From: Prevotella nigrescens
GTDB lineage: Bacteria > Bacteroidota > Bacteroidia > Bacteroidales > Bacteroidaceae
Direction: 5' to 3'
DNA length: 64,000 bases
Assembly: GCF_031191185.1 (NCBI RefSeq)
Contig: NZ_CP133465.1
Coordinates: 1,112,001 to 1,176,000, forward strand
In this document: positions 35,403 through 44,810 of the stretch, in pieces
Layout: each line of letters begins with the position of its first letter
Position numbering within the stretch: position 1 is the first letter of the stretch
Translations under genes and position numbers: made by a program
The notes under the pieces: model-generated
Told to the model about the DNA's origin: nothing
The model's input: only the letters and a program-made list of their open reading frames with translations
Database searches by the model: none

Positions 35403-35482
35403 TTTACACGTAAATAAATATTTCTTTACGTGTATGGAAATTATTACTTACGTGTAAATAAATATTTTTCTACACGTAAAGA
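35403..35482. repeat. Palindromic array 3, 22-bp register, core TACACGTAAA
   Basis: Units: TACACGTAAA at 35405, inverse TTTACGTGTA at 35425, inverse-type CTTACGTGTA at 35447 and TACACGTAAA at 35471. The two forward units are 66 bp apart (3 x 22) and the two inverse units 22 bp apart. So all four keep one 22-bp register when orientation is taken into account. Confidence 0.85.
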
Positions 35483-35654
35483 AATCGTCAATGTTCGGTT
35501 TGTAAAGAAACATACCAATTTTTCTAATTCACTGAAGCTTCACTTTCATAGTATTAAAGAATACAAAGAAGCCGCTTCCGACCATACTTATATTTGCAAT
35601 TAAGCTTCTTTTCTGTTTTTCTTCCATTCATTTGGTATTTAAATGGTTTTTGTT

Positions 35655-35662
35655 TAACTTTG
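35655..35662 (+). promoter_or_regulatory. -7 box of the lipoprotein gene
   Basis: TAACTTTG, with TTTTTG just upstream, about 48 bp before the start codon. Confidence 0.6.
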
Positions 35663-35709
35663 CAAATGAGTATTAATAATATCAAAAAACTAACTAGAAA
35701 CAATCTCAT

Positions 35710-36318
35710 ATGAAAAAAGTAATTGGCTTTATTTTCTGTCTAATGGCATTAGGTGCCTGCAGTAGAACACAAGAAGAGAAGGCTAACCTTCTTATTAAGG
35801 AAGATATTCAAAAAGTATTAGTGAAACCTGATACTTATGAACCTATTGAAACGAAGTTAGACAGTGCATTTGCACCGTATGAAACACCAGAGTGTATGGA
35901 AAACATATTAAAATGTGTGCAATTATTTATAGAATTTAAAAGATATGAAGAGAACATCAAAGATGCAAAATCTATGATGACTCTATATGAAGATAACTTA
36001 GGTTCTCCCTATGTAAAGAACAAGTATAATGAACATAAAGCTGAATATAAGGAAGCAACAAATAAAAAGAACGAAATAGAAAGACGTTTAAAGCGTTCGG
36101 GCAAAAAAATAAAAGAACTTGTAAATGCTAAACGTGAGTTTATTGGATACAAAACTATGCATCATTATCGTGCTGATAATAACGAAGGAAATACGTTCTT
36201 AAGAACAGGTTTTTATCTTTTTGATAAAGACATAAATACTATACTTGTATCTTTTTCCGAAACAGAATTCGAACTTATTCAAGAAGCTTTTGAAGAGCTG
36301 GGAGAAATAGAAGAATAA
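35710..36318 (+). CDS. Hypothetical lipoprotein
   Basis: A 202-residue protein. The N-terminus MKKVIGFIFCLMALGACS has a lipobox (LGAC). The mature part is charged and helical, with a coiled-coil-like stretch (YKEATNKKNEIERRLKRSGKKIKEL), and ends in an acidic tail (AFEELGEIEE). I do not recognise a domain family. The segment MHHYRADNNEGNTFLRTGFYLFDKD recalls small Bacteroidales lipoproteins of unknown role. It stands alone: array 3 upstream, a strong terminator shared with mfd downstream. Confidence 0.7.
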   Translation: MKKVIGFIFCLMALGACSRTQEEKANLLIKEDIQKVLVKPDTYEPIETKLDSAFAPYETPECMENILKCVQLFIEFKRYEENIKDAKSMMTLYEDNLGSPYVKNKYNEHKAEYKEATNKKNEIERRLKRSGKKIKELVNAKREFIGYKTMHHYRADNNEGNTFLRTGFYLFDKDINTILVSFSETEFELIQEAFEELGEIEE

Positions 36319-36345
36319 GTAAAAACGAATAATCTACTGAACAAA

Positions 36346-36390
36346 AAAGAGCAATTATAATCGCTGATGAAACGATTATAATTGCTCTTT
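36346..36390. terminator. Bidirectional terminator between the lipoprotein gene and mfd
   Basis: A perfect 18-bp stem (36346-36363 with 36373-36390) flanked by A on one side and T on the other, located between convergent genes. Confidence 0.9.
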
Positions 36391-36411
36391 ACTATACAGA
36401 CAAATCGGATT

Positions 36412-39400
36412 TTATAGTCCTTTGTCTATCTCACGCAGCACGAAAACGGCGTCGCCAACCGACTTTACGCCTGTAACTACCATTGAACGTTTGCCGTTTC
36501 TCTCCTTGATGTTGCAACGGCGGGGATTGTTTCCGATGTAGTCGATGCACTTTCCGAACGCCCGACTCTTATAATAGGCACTGTCGGGATTTGATATGAA
36601 CTGCATCTGGAGGGTGCTTTGCTTCAGTATCAGCTTTTCGCAGCCAAGACGTTTGCCCACTCGGCGGAGTGCAACTACCTGCATCAGCTCGATTCCCTGA
36701 CGTGGTACAGGACCGAAACGGTCTTCCAATCGCTTGCGGTAAGCATCGAGGTCAGTATCGTTTTCAATGTTGTCGAGTTCGCGATAGAGCAACATTCGCT
36801 CCGAACTTCCAGGCACATACGTGTCGGGGAAATACATTTCGAGGTCGCTTTCCACCGCACAATCGTCAATGAAGTCATCGCCCGTAAGTTCTTTTCCCTC
36901 TGCCATTTCCTCCGTATAAAGGTCTTGGAACTCGTCGTTCTTGAGTTCGGTAACTGCTTGGTTCAATATCTTCTGATAGGTTTCGTAGCCTAAATCTTCC
37001 ATAAAGCCACTTTGTTCAGCCCCAAGAAGATTGCCTGCACCACGAATATCGAGGTCTTGCATCGCCAAACTGAAGCCACTGCCAAGGTCGGAGAATGTTT
37101 CCAAAGCCTCCAAACGACGGCGTGCATCGGGATTCAGGGCTGCCAATGGCGGTGCAAGCAAGTAGCAGAAAGCTTTCTTGTTGGAACGTCCCACACGCCC
37201 ACGCATTTGGTGAAGGTCGGAAAGTCCGAACTTATGCGCATCGTTTATTATAATGGTGTTGGCGTTGGAAATGTCGATACCGTTTTCAACGATGGTTGTT
37301 GAAAGCAGCACATCGTAGTCGTGGTTCATAAAACCAATGATGGTTTCTTCCAACTCTTCGGGTTTCATTTGTCCGTGCCCAATCGCTACACGGCAATCGG
37401 GTACGTATTTCTTGATAAGACTTGCCAATTCGGGTAAGTTTGCTATACGGTCGTTCACGAAAAATACTTGTCCGTTTCGGCTCATCTCAAAGTTTATCGC
37501 GTCGGCGATTACTTCTGACGAGAAAGAAGCTATTTCCGTCTGAATTGGATAGCGGTTGGGCGGTGGCGTTCGCATAATGCTCATATCCCTTGCGCCCATC
37601 AACGAGAACTGCAAAGTGCGGGGAATGGGCGTTGCCGACATCGTTAGCGTGTCGATATTGTTCTTCAGTTGGCGCAGTTTCTCCTTTGTCGATACGCCGA
37701 ACTTCTGTTCTTCGTCGATAATCAGCAAGCCAATATCCTTCCATTTTACGCTCTTGCCTATCAGTTTATGCGTTCCCACGAGAATATCAATCTTTCCTTC
37801 GGCCAAGTCTGCCAATACTTGCTTGGTTTGTTTGGCTGTTCTTGCTCGCGAAAGATAGTCTACCGTAACGGGCATATCCTTCAGTCGCTTACTGAAAGTT
37901 TGGTAATGCTGGAATGCAAGCACCGTAGTTGGCACGAGCACAGCCACCTGTTTTCCGTCGGTAGCTGCCTTGAAAGCTGCCCGCACCGCTACTTCGGTCT
38001 TGCCAAAGCCAACGTCGCCGCACACCAATCTGTCCATTGGGCGGCTACTTTCCATATCGTGTTTCAGGTCTTGCGTCGCTTTCAGCTGGTCGGGCGTATC
38101 TTCGTAGAGGAACGAAGCCTCCAATTCGTGCTGCATAAACGAGTCAGGCGAGAAGGAAAAGCCCTTTTCGTGGCGTCGTTTGGCATAGAGCTTTATCAAG
38201 TCACGAGCAATATCCTTGATGCGTTTCTTCGCCTTTTCCTTGAGTCTGTCCCACGCTCCCGAGCCAAGAACCGAAAGACGTGGGGCAGCATCGCCACTAT
38301 CGGCACGGCGATACTTGCTTATTTTGTAGAGCGAATGTATAGAAACGTCCACAATATCGTTGTGCTGATACACCAAGCGTATCATTTCCTGATAGGATTC
38401 GCCTGCCGGAACACGCACCAAACCTGCAAACTTACCAATGCCAAAGTCTACGTGAACAAGGAAATCGCCTGGTTCCATCTCTTGCAACTCTTTCATTGTA
38501 AGTGCCATCTTGCCCTGTCGAGCCTTGTCGGACTTTAGGCTGTACTTGTGGAAGCGGTCGAAAATCTGGTGGTCGGTGAAGAAACAAACTTTCAAATCGT
38601 TGTCGATGAAGCCCTCGTGAATGGTTCTGTTCACGGGCATAAAGGGGATATTGTCTGCCACAGAGGTCGTCTCGGCTTTGCTGTCAGCCCCCTTACTGTC
38701 GAATATATCGCGCAAACGCATTGTTTGTTTTTCGCTGTCGGCAAGAATATAGAGTTTGTATCCTTGCAGCAGATAGTCTTTCAATGACTGCGTAAGCAAC
38801 TCAAAGTTCTTGTGAAAGAGCGGTTGCGGCGAGATATTAAAACGTATAATCGCCTTGCTTTCCTCGTTCTTTGCACGGTTCGCACCAAACTCTATGCGCT
38901 TGAAGTTCAAGGCATCGTCGGTAAACTGTTGCGCCGTTATGAGTTGAAGATTAGCCTGCAACTGCTTTCTCAACTCGTTTTGCTCTGTTTCCGTTTTACC
39001 TTCGAGCTGCTCGGTCAGTGCTTGTGCAGTGAAACCATCGTTATAAATGCGTTCGATAGTATCGTGAATATACAGCAAATCCTTCATTACGAGGACAGAA
39101 TCTTTCGGCAGAAACTGCAAGAAAGGTATTTTCTCTTCGCTCAATGTAGCCAATTCCGGCACAATCTCCACCTTTTCTTTCTTGTCTTTCGATAACTGCG
39201 TTTCCACCTCAAAAGTACGAATCGTGTCTACATCGTTGCCGAAAAAGTCGATACGATAAGGCAGTTCGCTCGAAAAGGAATAGACATCGAGAATGCTGCC
39301 ACGTACGGCAAACTGCCCTGGCTCGTACACATAGTCTACTTGTTGGAAGCCATACAAGCGCAAAGTCTTCTCTGTTTCAGTTAAATCCATCGTCTGTCCG

Positions 39401-39885
39401 ACACTCACAGACAAGGTATGCTCGTCCAACTTGTGCTTGGCAACCACCAATTCTGCCAACGCCGAAGGCTCGGTAACGATGCAAAGAGGCAACGAAGCGG
39501 TAGCTTTTGCCTCGTTGATGACCGACAAATGCGACAGAACCTCCGTACGCAGTATCTCGTTTCCTGCATCGCGCTGACCATATTTCACCGCCCTGCGATA
39601 CGAAGAGGGGAAAAACAACACCTCAGCAGCCTGCCCCTGCCCATTTTCGGGCATGGCAATTGTTTTCAAATCGTTGTAGAAATAGCCCGCTTCGTCGTTA
39701 TCGTTCAGTACGAAAAGCATTGTTTTTTGCCATCGTTTCACTATCGAAGCAAAGAACATTGGTGTGGCAGAAGCCAATAATCCTTGAAGAAAAACCGTGC
39801 GAACCGACTTTTCTTCCATTGTTTTCATCAAAGCATCGCCCTGTGGCAACACTCCATATAGTTTCTGTATGTCTTGTATATTCAT
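36412..39885 (-). CDS. mfd: Transcription-repair coupling factor Mfd
   Basis: A 1157-residue ATPase that removes stalled RNA polymerase and recruits UvrA. The N-terminus carries the UvrB-like homology module. A CarD-like RNA-polymerase-interacting domain contains PGDFLVHVDFGIGKFAGL. The helicase motor has Walker A GDVGFGKTEVAVRAA, motif II DEEQKFG, and the RecG-like TRG region near GRVGRSNKKAFCYLL. A C-terminal TRCF domain ends the protein. Length is as expected. I chose the ATG at 39885; 39894 is an alternative. The -7 box is at 39933-39940 (minus strand). Confidence 0.97.
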   Translation of the reverse strand: MNIQDIQKLYGVLPQGDALMKTMEEKSVRTVFLQGLLASATPMFFASIVKRWQKTMLFVLNDNDEAGYFYNDLKTIAMPENGQGQAAEVLFFPSSYRRAVKYGQRDAGNEILRTEVLSHLSVINEAKATASLPLCIVTEPSALAELVVAKHKLDEHTLSVSVGQTMDLTETEKTLRLYGFQQVDYVYEPGQFAVRGSILDVYSFSSELPYRIDFFGNDVDTIRTFEVETQLSKDKKEKVEIVPELATLSEEKIPFLQFLPKDSVLVMKDLLYIHDTIERIYNDGFTAQALTEQLEGKTETEQNELRKQLQANLQLITAQQFTDDALNFKRIEFGANRAKNEESKAIIRFNISPQPLFHKNFELLTQSLKDYLLQGYKLYILADSEKQTMRLRDIFDSKGADSKAETTSVADNIPFMPVNRTIHEGFIDNDLKVCFFTDHQIFDRFHKYSLKSDKARQGKMALTMKELQEMEPGDFLVHVDFGIGKFAGLVRVPAGESYQEMIRLVYQHNDIVDVSIHSLYKISKYRRADSGDAAPRLSVLGSGAWDRLKEKAKKRIKDIARDLIKLYAKRRHEKGFSFSPDSFMQHELEASFLYEDTPDQLKATQDLKHDMESSRPMDRLVCGDVGFGKTEVAVRAAFKAATDGKQVAVLVPTTVLAFQHYQTFSKRLKDMPVTVDYLSRARTAKQTKQVLADLAEGKIDILVGTHKLIGKSVKWKDIGLLIIDEEQKFGVSTKEKLRQLKNNIDTLTMSATPIPRTLQFSLMGARDMSIMRTPPPNRYPIQTEIASFSSEVIADAINFEMSRNGQVFFVNDRIANLPELASLIKKYVPDCRVAIGHGQMKPEELEETIIGFMNHDYDVLLSTTIVENGIDISNANTIIINDAHKFGLSDLHQMRGRVGRSNKKAFCYLLAPPLAALNPDARRRLEALETFSDLGSGFSLAMQDLDIRGAGNLLGAEQSGFMEDLGYETYQKILNQAVTELKNDEFQDLYTEEMAEGKELTGDDFIDDCAVESDLEMYFPDTYVPGSSERMLLYRELDNIENDTDLDAYRKRLEDRFGPVPRQGIELMQVVALRRVGKRLGCEKLILKQSTLQMQFISNPDSAYYKSRAFGKCIDYIGNNPRRCNIKERNGKRSMVVTGVKSVGDAVFVLREIDKGL

Positions 39886-40019
39886 CGCAATCATTGCGTT
39901 CCGACAAACCGTCGGATTTCTTTTTTGAAGTACAAAGGTACAACTTTTACCTTATATCCCGATAAGTTCTAAATATTTATGGGGTTTCAGTGGCTTCTAT
40001 GCTCATATATATTCTTGTT

Positions 40020-40621
40020 ATACCATTCCTATGGCTGAATAGTTTGCCCTCTATATATTGTTGCATTCCAAGTCTTGGTAATTACCATTCGTCGAACTTA
40101 TGTTATAATAAACCTCTTTAGAGATCTGCTTGCCCCTGAGATTGGCAATGAAAGTGGCATCGATATAAACTGCCAAATAATGGGAGGGGAGAAAGCGATT
40201 GAGTCATTACTCAACATCTTCACGGTAGCTATTGCTCAAGTAAGATACCTGCTGTTTACTATAGATGTGTCCATAAATAGCTTCAGAGTTTCCGTCTATC
40301 TGCCCTGAGTAAGACCTTTGGTGTAAAATAGGTTGGAAACCTTGCATGTTCTTTGCTTTCACTACGGATCAAGCATGAAAAAACCAGATAGAAATTACCA
40401 CTGCGACTGCGTGGAATACGAAGAGAAAACTCAAAGGCATGACTATACCAACGACGGGAACGAAGGCCATTACATTGCTTGTGCTCATTCGCTTTGACAA
40501 ATAAATCACGTTCATGCCCCATCAGAGAATTCATGATTAAAGACTGAAGAGTAATAAAACCCTTGCTACTGCTTGTGTAGTTGGAAATAATTTCTGAAAT
40601 TTGTGCTTGTGTAAGTTCCAT
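40020..40621 (-). pseudogene. Decayed IS256-family transposase remnant
   Basis: The minus strand begins MELTQAQISEIISNYTSS at 40621, the usual N-terminus of IS256-type transposases, and continues through GHERDLFVKANEH and a GNFY...LIRSESKEHAR-like segment. Beyond 40283 the frame is broken, but pieces such as YLSNSYREDVE and AVYIDATFIANLRGKQISKE are readable in shifted frames; the latter holds the first catalytic Asp. The C-terminal half is absent. No intact inverted repeats were seen. Confidence 0.75.
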
Positions 40622-40700
40622 TTTTCTGTTATTTTTTGCTTTATGCAAAGATAAGAAAAATATGGTCTTACACACTTTTTAAGACACTACCACAATGAAG

Positions 40701-40734
40701 AAGAGAATGTATCCACGATAGGATACATTCTCTT
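40701..40734 (-). terminator. Terminator of dps
   Basis: AAGAGAATGTATCC at 40701-40714 pairs perfectly with GGATACATTCTCTT at 40721-40734. Confidence 0.88.
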
Positions 40735-40758
40735 AAAATACCGTATTTATTCTGTTAC

Positions 40759-41268
40759 TTATTTGTTTTCGCAGCAACTACCGTTCTTGCCGTGGTGCTG
40801 AACAAAGGCGAGGAGCATCCAAACAGTCTTCTCCTGTCCTTTGATATAGCCCGTCATAAGGTCTGCCGTAACGTCATCGTGAGCATCATTAGCCAAGTCG
40901 ATGAGTTTACGTTCTTGTGCAATGAGATTCTTGAAGTAGCCTAATACGTCTTTCATACCTTCTTGACCACACTCAACTTCCTTAAGTTCTTTGATTGTTG
41001 CAATTTTTAAATACTCGCTGAACTTACTTTCCGGTATGCTACCAAGCTGGAGAAGACGTTCTGCAATCTCATCTACTTTCTCTGCAGCATCGTTGTATAG
41101 TTCTTCATACTTAGCGTGCAAAACAAAGAAGCCATGTCCTTTTACGTTCCAGTGGAGGTTGCGAAGATTTGTATAATAAATCTGGAAATCTGCCAATAAC
41201 TGTGCAAGTCCTTTTCTAACTGCGTTAACCTTATTCTCTTCCAATCCTAAAATTTCTAAGTTATTCAT
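40759..41268 (-). CDS. dps: Dps-family DNA-binding ferritin-like protein
   Basis: A 169-residue protein with the Dps ferroxidase segment NLHWNVKGHGFFVLHAKYEE and the partner acidic residues YNDAAEKVDEIAERLL. Dps dodecamers store iron and protect DNA from peroxide. The C-terminus ends NGSCCENK with a Cys pair, which is unusual and might bind metal. It is monocistronic: a -7 box (41317-41324) lies about 50 bp upstream and a strong terminator follows. Regulation by an OxyR-type factor is common for dps but no site can be shown here. Confidence 0.93.
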   Translation of the reverse strand: MNNLEILGLEENKVNAVRKGLAQLLADFQIYYTNLRNLHWNVKGHGFFVLHAKYEELYNDAAEKVDEIAERLLQLGSIPESKFSEYLKIATIKELKEVECGQEGMKDVLGYFKNLIAQERKLIDLANDAHDDVTADLMTGYIKGQEKTVWMLLAFVQHHGKNGSCCENK

Positions 41269-41316
41269 ACTTTTTCCTTTCTAATTTAATTATTAGTTAT
41301 CTGTTTAATTGTATTG

Positions 41317-41324
41317 CAAAGATA
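41317..41324 (-). promoter_or_regulatory. -7 box of dps
   Basis: CAAAGATA on the plus strand is TATCTTTG on the minus strand. Confidence 0.65.
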
Positions 41325-41459
41325 GGTAAGGTTCACCTAACTACCAAATGTTTTTATCTATATGCCTATAGAATTAATCTATATTAACTTGTAAGAATCG
41401 GATAATAAGTGTTTTATAACGATATAGAAAAAGATTTAGATAGTGTTTTTAGATGAGAA

Positions 41460-41538
41460 ATACCATTTGAACTACAGATATATCTGATCAGAAATGGTAT
41501 TAAAAATCCCCACAAACAGCGATTGTTTGTGGGGATTT
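41460..41538 (-). terminator. Double hairpin and terminator of rpsO
   Basis: AAATCCCCACAAAC at 41504-41517 pairs with GTTTGTGGGGATTT at 41525-41538. A second hairpin (TACCATTT at 41460-41468 with AAATGGTA at 41492-41499) lies further downstream. Confidence 0.85.
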
Positions 41539-41555
41539 GTATGCTTTCTGAAACC

Positions 41556-41831
41556 TTATCTACGAAGGCCGAGCTTCTTGATGATTGCACGGTAACGTTC
41601 GATGTCGCGCTTGTACAGATAGTCGAGAAGCGCACGACGCTTACCTACAAGACGTGTAAGTGAACGGGTTGTAACGAAGTCCTTGTGATTCTTCTTTACA
41701 TGTTCTGTCAAGTGCTTGATGCGATAGGTGAACAATGCGATTTGGCTTTCTGCTGAACCTGTGTCCTCTACCTTCTGTGCTTTGCCGTACTGGCCGAAGA
41801 TTTCTTCTTTCTTTTCTTTGCTTAAATACAT
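41556..41831 (-). CDS. rpsO: 30S ribosomal protein S15
   Basis: A 91-residue protein matching S15 throughout (TGSAESQIALFTYRIKHLTEH, then SLTRLVGKRRALLDYLYKRD and RYRAIIKKLGLRR). It binds 16S rRNA in the platform early in assembly. Length is two residues above E. coli S15. It is monocistronic, with a -7 box at 41942-41949 (minus strand) and a leader of about 110 nt, long enough for the autogenous control known in other bacteria, which I cannot demonstrate here. Confidence 0.98.
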   Translation of the reverse strand: MYLSKEKKEEIFGQYGKAQKVEDTGSAESQIALFTYRIKHLTEHVKKNHKDFVTTRSLTRLVGKRRALLDYLYKRDIERYRAIIKKLGLRR

Positions 41832-41941
41832 TTTACTTTGTTGATTAATGTTGTTTGCAATTACATCTTTCCATTGTAAAAGCCGCCTTAATCGTAACGG
41901 CTCACAATGTCAAATGCATCGGTATTTCCGAAAGTGCGCTG

Positions 41942-42000
41942 CAAAGTTACAACATTTTATTTATTCCACAATACTTTTACGATTATTATTTGTAATTTTG
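41942..42000. promoter_or_regulatory. Divergent promoters of rpsO (-) and typA (+)
   Basis: CAAAGTTA at 41942-41949 is TAACTTTG for rpsO. TAATTTTG at 41993-42000 is the typA -7 box, 36 bp before its ATG. Confidence 0.65.
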
Positions 42001-42035
42001 CACCCACAATTGAGTGTGGATTTAAGACATAATAA

Positions 42036-43838
42036 ATGCAAGATATTAGGAACATCGCAGTAATTGCGCACGTAGACCACGGTAAAACAACGTTGGTAGA
42101 CAAGATGATGCTCGCTGGTAAACTCTTCCGTGATGGACAAAATAACAGCGACGAAGTGTTAGACTCCAATGACTTGGAGCGCGAACGAGGGATAACAATT
42201 CTTAGCAAAAATGTAAGTATCAATTGGAAGGGTACTAAGATTAATATACTTGATACGCCAGGACACTCCGATTTTGGTGGTGAAGTGGAGCGTGTATTGA
42301 ATATGGCAGACGGCTGTTTGCTATTGGTAGATGCTTTTGAGGGACCAATGCCACAAACACGCTTTGTGCTTCAGAAGGCTTTACAACTTGGTTTGAAGCC
42401 TGTAGTGGTTGTAAATAAGGTAGATAAACCTAACTGTCGGCCCGAAGAAGTATACGAAATGGTGTTCGACCTTATGTGCGATTTGAATGCAACAGAAGAC
42501 CAATTAGATTTTCCTGTTGTGTATGGCTCGGCTAAGAATGGTTGGATGGGAGCTGATTGGAAGACTCCAACCGATAATATTGATTATCTTTTAGACCTTA
42601 TTATTAAGGCTATTCCTGCACCTGAGCAGTTAGAAGGTACACCGCAGATGCTTATTACATCGTTAGATTTCTCTAGTTACACAGGTAGAATTGCTGTCGG
42701 TCGTGTGCATAGAGGCACGTTGAAAGATGGTCAGAATATTACTGTATGCCATAGAGACGGCAGCAAGGAACGCACAAAGATTAAGGAACTGCACACCTTC
42801 GAGGGTATGACGCACCGCAAGACCGATGCTGTTGGCTCGGGCGATATATGTGCAATTATTGGGTTAGAGCATTTCGAGATAGGCGATACTATTGCCGATT
42901 ACGATAATCCTGAAGCATTGCCACCAATTGCTGTGGACGAACCAACTATGAGTATGCTCTTCACTATCAATGATTCGCCATTTTTCGGAAAGGAAGGCAA
43001 GTTCTGTACGTCGCGCCATATTAACGAGCGTCTTGAGAAAGAGCTTGAAAAGAACCTCGCTTTGCGTGTTGCACCTGTAGAGGGATATACAGATAGATGG
43101 CTTGTAAGTGGTCGTGGTGTGTTGCATCTTTCGGTTCTAATAGAGACAATGCGCCGTGAGGGCTACGAATTGCAGGTGGGACAGCCACAAGTAATATATA
43201 AGGAGATAGACGGACAGCGTTGCGAGCCTATTGAGGAGCTTACAATAAACGTTCCCGATGAATTTTCGAGCAAGATGATTGATATGGTAACGCGTCGCAA
43301 GGGCGAACTCTTGAGTATGGATACGGAGGGCGACCGTGTGAACATAATGTTTGAAATACCTTCTCGTGGTATAATGGGACTCCGCACAAACGTGCTTACT
43401 GCGAGTCAGGGCGAGGCGATTATGGCGCATCGTTTCAAGGAATATCAGCCTTTCAAGGGCGAAATCACACGCCGTACCAACGGTTCTATGATTGCTATGG
43501 AAAATGGAACGGCATACGCTTACTCTATCGACAAGTTGCAAGACCGTGGCAAATTCTTCATCGACCCGGGCGAAGAGGTTTATGGCGGGCAGGTTGTCGG
43601 CGAGCATGTGCACGAGAAAGACTTGGTTATCAACGTAACGAAGGCGAAGCAACTTACCAATGTGCGTGCGTCGGGCTCTGACGATAAGGCGCGCGTGATA
43701 CCGAAAGTGGAGATGAGCCTTGAAGAATGTATAGAATATATAAAGGTAGATGAGTATATCGAAGTAACGCCGAAGAGCATTCGTATGCGCAAGATACTGC
43801 TCGACCACCTTGAGCGTAAGCGCGAAAGCAAGGAGTAA
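42036..43838 (+). CDS. typA: Translational GTPase TypA/BipA
   Basis: A 600-residue ribosome-associated GTPase. The G motifs are AHVDHGKTTLVD, the switch segment RERGITILSKN, DTPGHSDFGGEVER and NKVDKPNC. Domains II, III, V and a C-terminal domain follow (GRVHRGTLKDGQN, SGRGVLHLSVLIE, LTNVRASGSDDKAR). It acts in 50S assembly and stress growth. The family call and full length are clear. An inverted repeat about 75 bp downstream overlaps the next start codon. Confidence 0.97.
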   Translation: MQDIRNIAVIAHVDHGKTTLVDKMMLAGKLFRDGQNNSDEVLDSNDLERERGITILSKNVSINWKGTKINILDTPGHSDFGGEVERVLNMADGCLLLVDAFEGPMPQTRFVLQKALQLGLKPVVVVNKVDKPNCRPEEVYEMVFDLMCDLNATEDQLDFPVVYGSAKNGWMGADWKTPTDNIDYLLDLIIKAIPAPEQLEGTPQMLITSLDFSSYTGRIAVGRVHRGTLKDGQNITVCHRDGSKERTKIKELHTFEGMTHRKTDAVGSGDICAIIGLEHFEIGDTIADYDNPEALPPIAVDEPTMSMLFTINDSPFFGKEGKFCTSRHINERLEKELEKNLALRVAPVEGYTDRWLVSGRGVLHLSVLIETMRREGYELQVGQPQVIYKEIDGQRCEPIEELTINVPDEFSSKMIDMVTRRKGELLSMDTEGDRVNIMFEIPSRGIMGLRTNVLTASQGEAIMAHRFKEYQPFKGEITRRTNGSMIAMENGTAYAYSIDKLQDRGKFFIDPGEEVYGGQVVGEHVHEKDLVINVTKAKQLTNVRASGSDDKARVIPKVEMSLEECIEYIKVDEYIEVTPKSIRMRKILLDHLERKRESKE

Positions 43839-43911
43839 ACACTTTCTTTATTATCCCTGCCTATTCGGTTGTAGAGCTGAAAAAGCCAGCCTATAATATA
43901 ATAATAAGGTG

Positions 43912-43961
43912 AAAAGGTCGTTTTATAAGTAAAACAAAACATACTTATGAGACGACTTTTT
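43912..43961 (+). promoter_or_regulatory. Inverted repeat covering the start codon of the outer-membrane protein gene
   Basis: The 19-nt arm at 43912-43930 (AAAAGGTCGTTTTATAAGT) pairs with 43943-43961 with three mismatches (one is G-T). The second arm contains the ATG at 43947-43949 and the following T run. In RNA the start codon would be in the stem. It could instead work as a terminator for typA. Confidence 0.7.
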
Positions 43962-44636
43962 TTATTATGTTTATTTGTGCTCACCCTTTTTGGTGCACAG
44001 GCACAACCTAAGTGGGGAACGTGGTCGGTGGTACCACACGTTGGCGTTAGCTTTGCTAATTTAACTAAAGATGCTATCTATGTTCCATATAATGGAACTT
44101 CGCATTCGCAGACAAGAATAGGTTTCTCGGGCGGTGCAGACGTGTATTACCAGCTGACAGACAAGTTGGCGCTGTCTGGTGGTGTTGCTTACACACAGGC
44201 TGGTTGCAACTTTAAAGATATTCCTGCCGACCTGTCAGCAAGGAGTGGCACCGTTCTCCACGATTCATATTACAATTTGGGATATGTTGATGTTCCACTG
44301 CTTGCTCACATTTATATATCAAAAGACTTGGCACTCTCTATAGGGTGTCAGCCATCTTTCCTTACAAAGGCTACATCGCACACTGAAATGCAAGAGTATG
44401 AAACGGACGGGAAAGGTGGAATAAAGTACGATAAGAATCTAGTCAGTGAAGGCAATGCAAAGTCTTTGTTCAAGAAAACTGCCTTTGCGATACCTGTTGG
44501 CATAAGCTACGAATATGAGAACGTGATGCTGATGGCTCGCTACAACTTCGGGCTTTCAAATGTTTACGGTCACGACTTAGGCGATAGCAAAAACAGAATC
44601 ATCACAGTGTCGGTAGGATATAAGTTTAATCTGTAA
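43947..44636 (+). CDS. Outer-membrane beta-barrel protein (porin-like family)
   Basis: A 229-residue protein with a signal peptide (RRLFLLCLFVLTLFGAQAQ). The mature part alternates short strands typical of an eight-stranded barrel (VSFANLTKDAIYV, IGFSGGADVYYQLTDKLAL, VDVPLLAHIYISKDLALS) and ends in the aromatic-poor strand VSVGYKFNL, as in the Bacteroidetes outer-membrane family with PorT-like members. It has no clear ligand. Its start codon lies within an inverted repeat, and a strong hairpin terminator follows at 44650. Confidence 0.82.
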   Translation: MRRLFLLCLFVLTLFGAQAQPKWGTWSVVPHVGVSFANLTKDAIYVPYNGTSHSQTRIGFSGGADVYYQLTDKLALSGGVAYTQAGCNFKDIPADLSARSGTVLHDSYYNLGYVDVPLLAHIYISKDLALSIGCQPSFLTKATSHTEMQEYETDGKGGIKYDKNLVSEGNAKSLFKKTAFAIPVGISYEYENVMLMARYNFGLSNVYGHDLGDSKNRIITVSVGYKFNL

Positions 44637-44649
44637 AAGTAAACAACAC

Positions 44650-44690
44650 AACAAACCGCCTTGGCAGCTCTGCCAAGGCGGTTTGTTGTA
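44650..44690 (+). terminator. Terminator of the outer-membrane protein gene
   Basis: An 18-bp perfect stem (44650-44667 with 44670-44687), the strongest GC-containing hairpin in this region. Confidence 0.88.
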
Positions 44691-44810
44691 TGCTTTTATT
44701 GCTTTTTATAACCCTCGTGGGGTATAATTGCACTTTATTCGTAGAGTATGGTAAGCTTTGTTGCTTTGTGTTTGGAGGCTGTCGAAATACTTGCCAAATA
44801 GGGACTCTTG

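Larger units (their letters stand above)
35107..35709. other. Divergent intergenic region with array 3
   Basis: A 603-bp gap. CAAATATA at 35280-35287 is the -7 box of the LRR gene; array 3 lies at 35403-35482; TAACTTTG at 35655-35662 drives the lipoprotein gene. I see no further gene. Confidence 0.6.
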
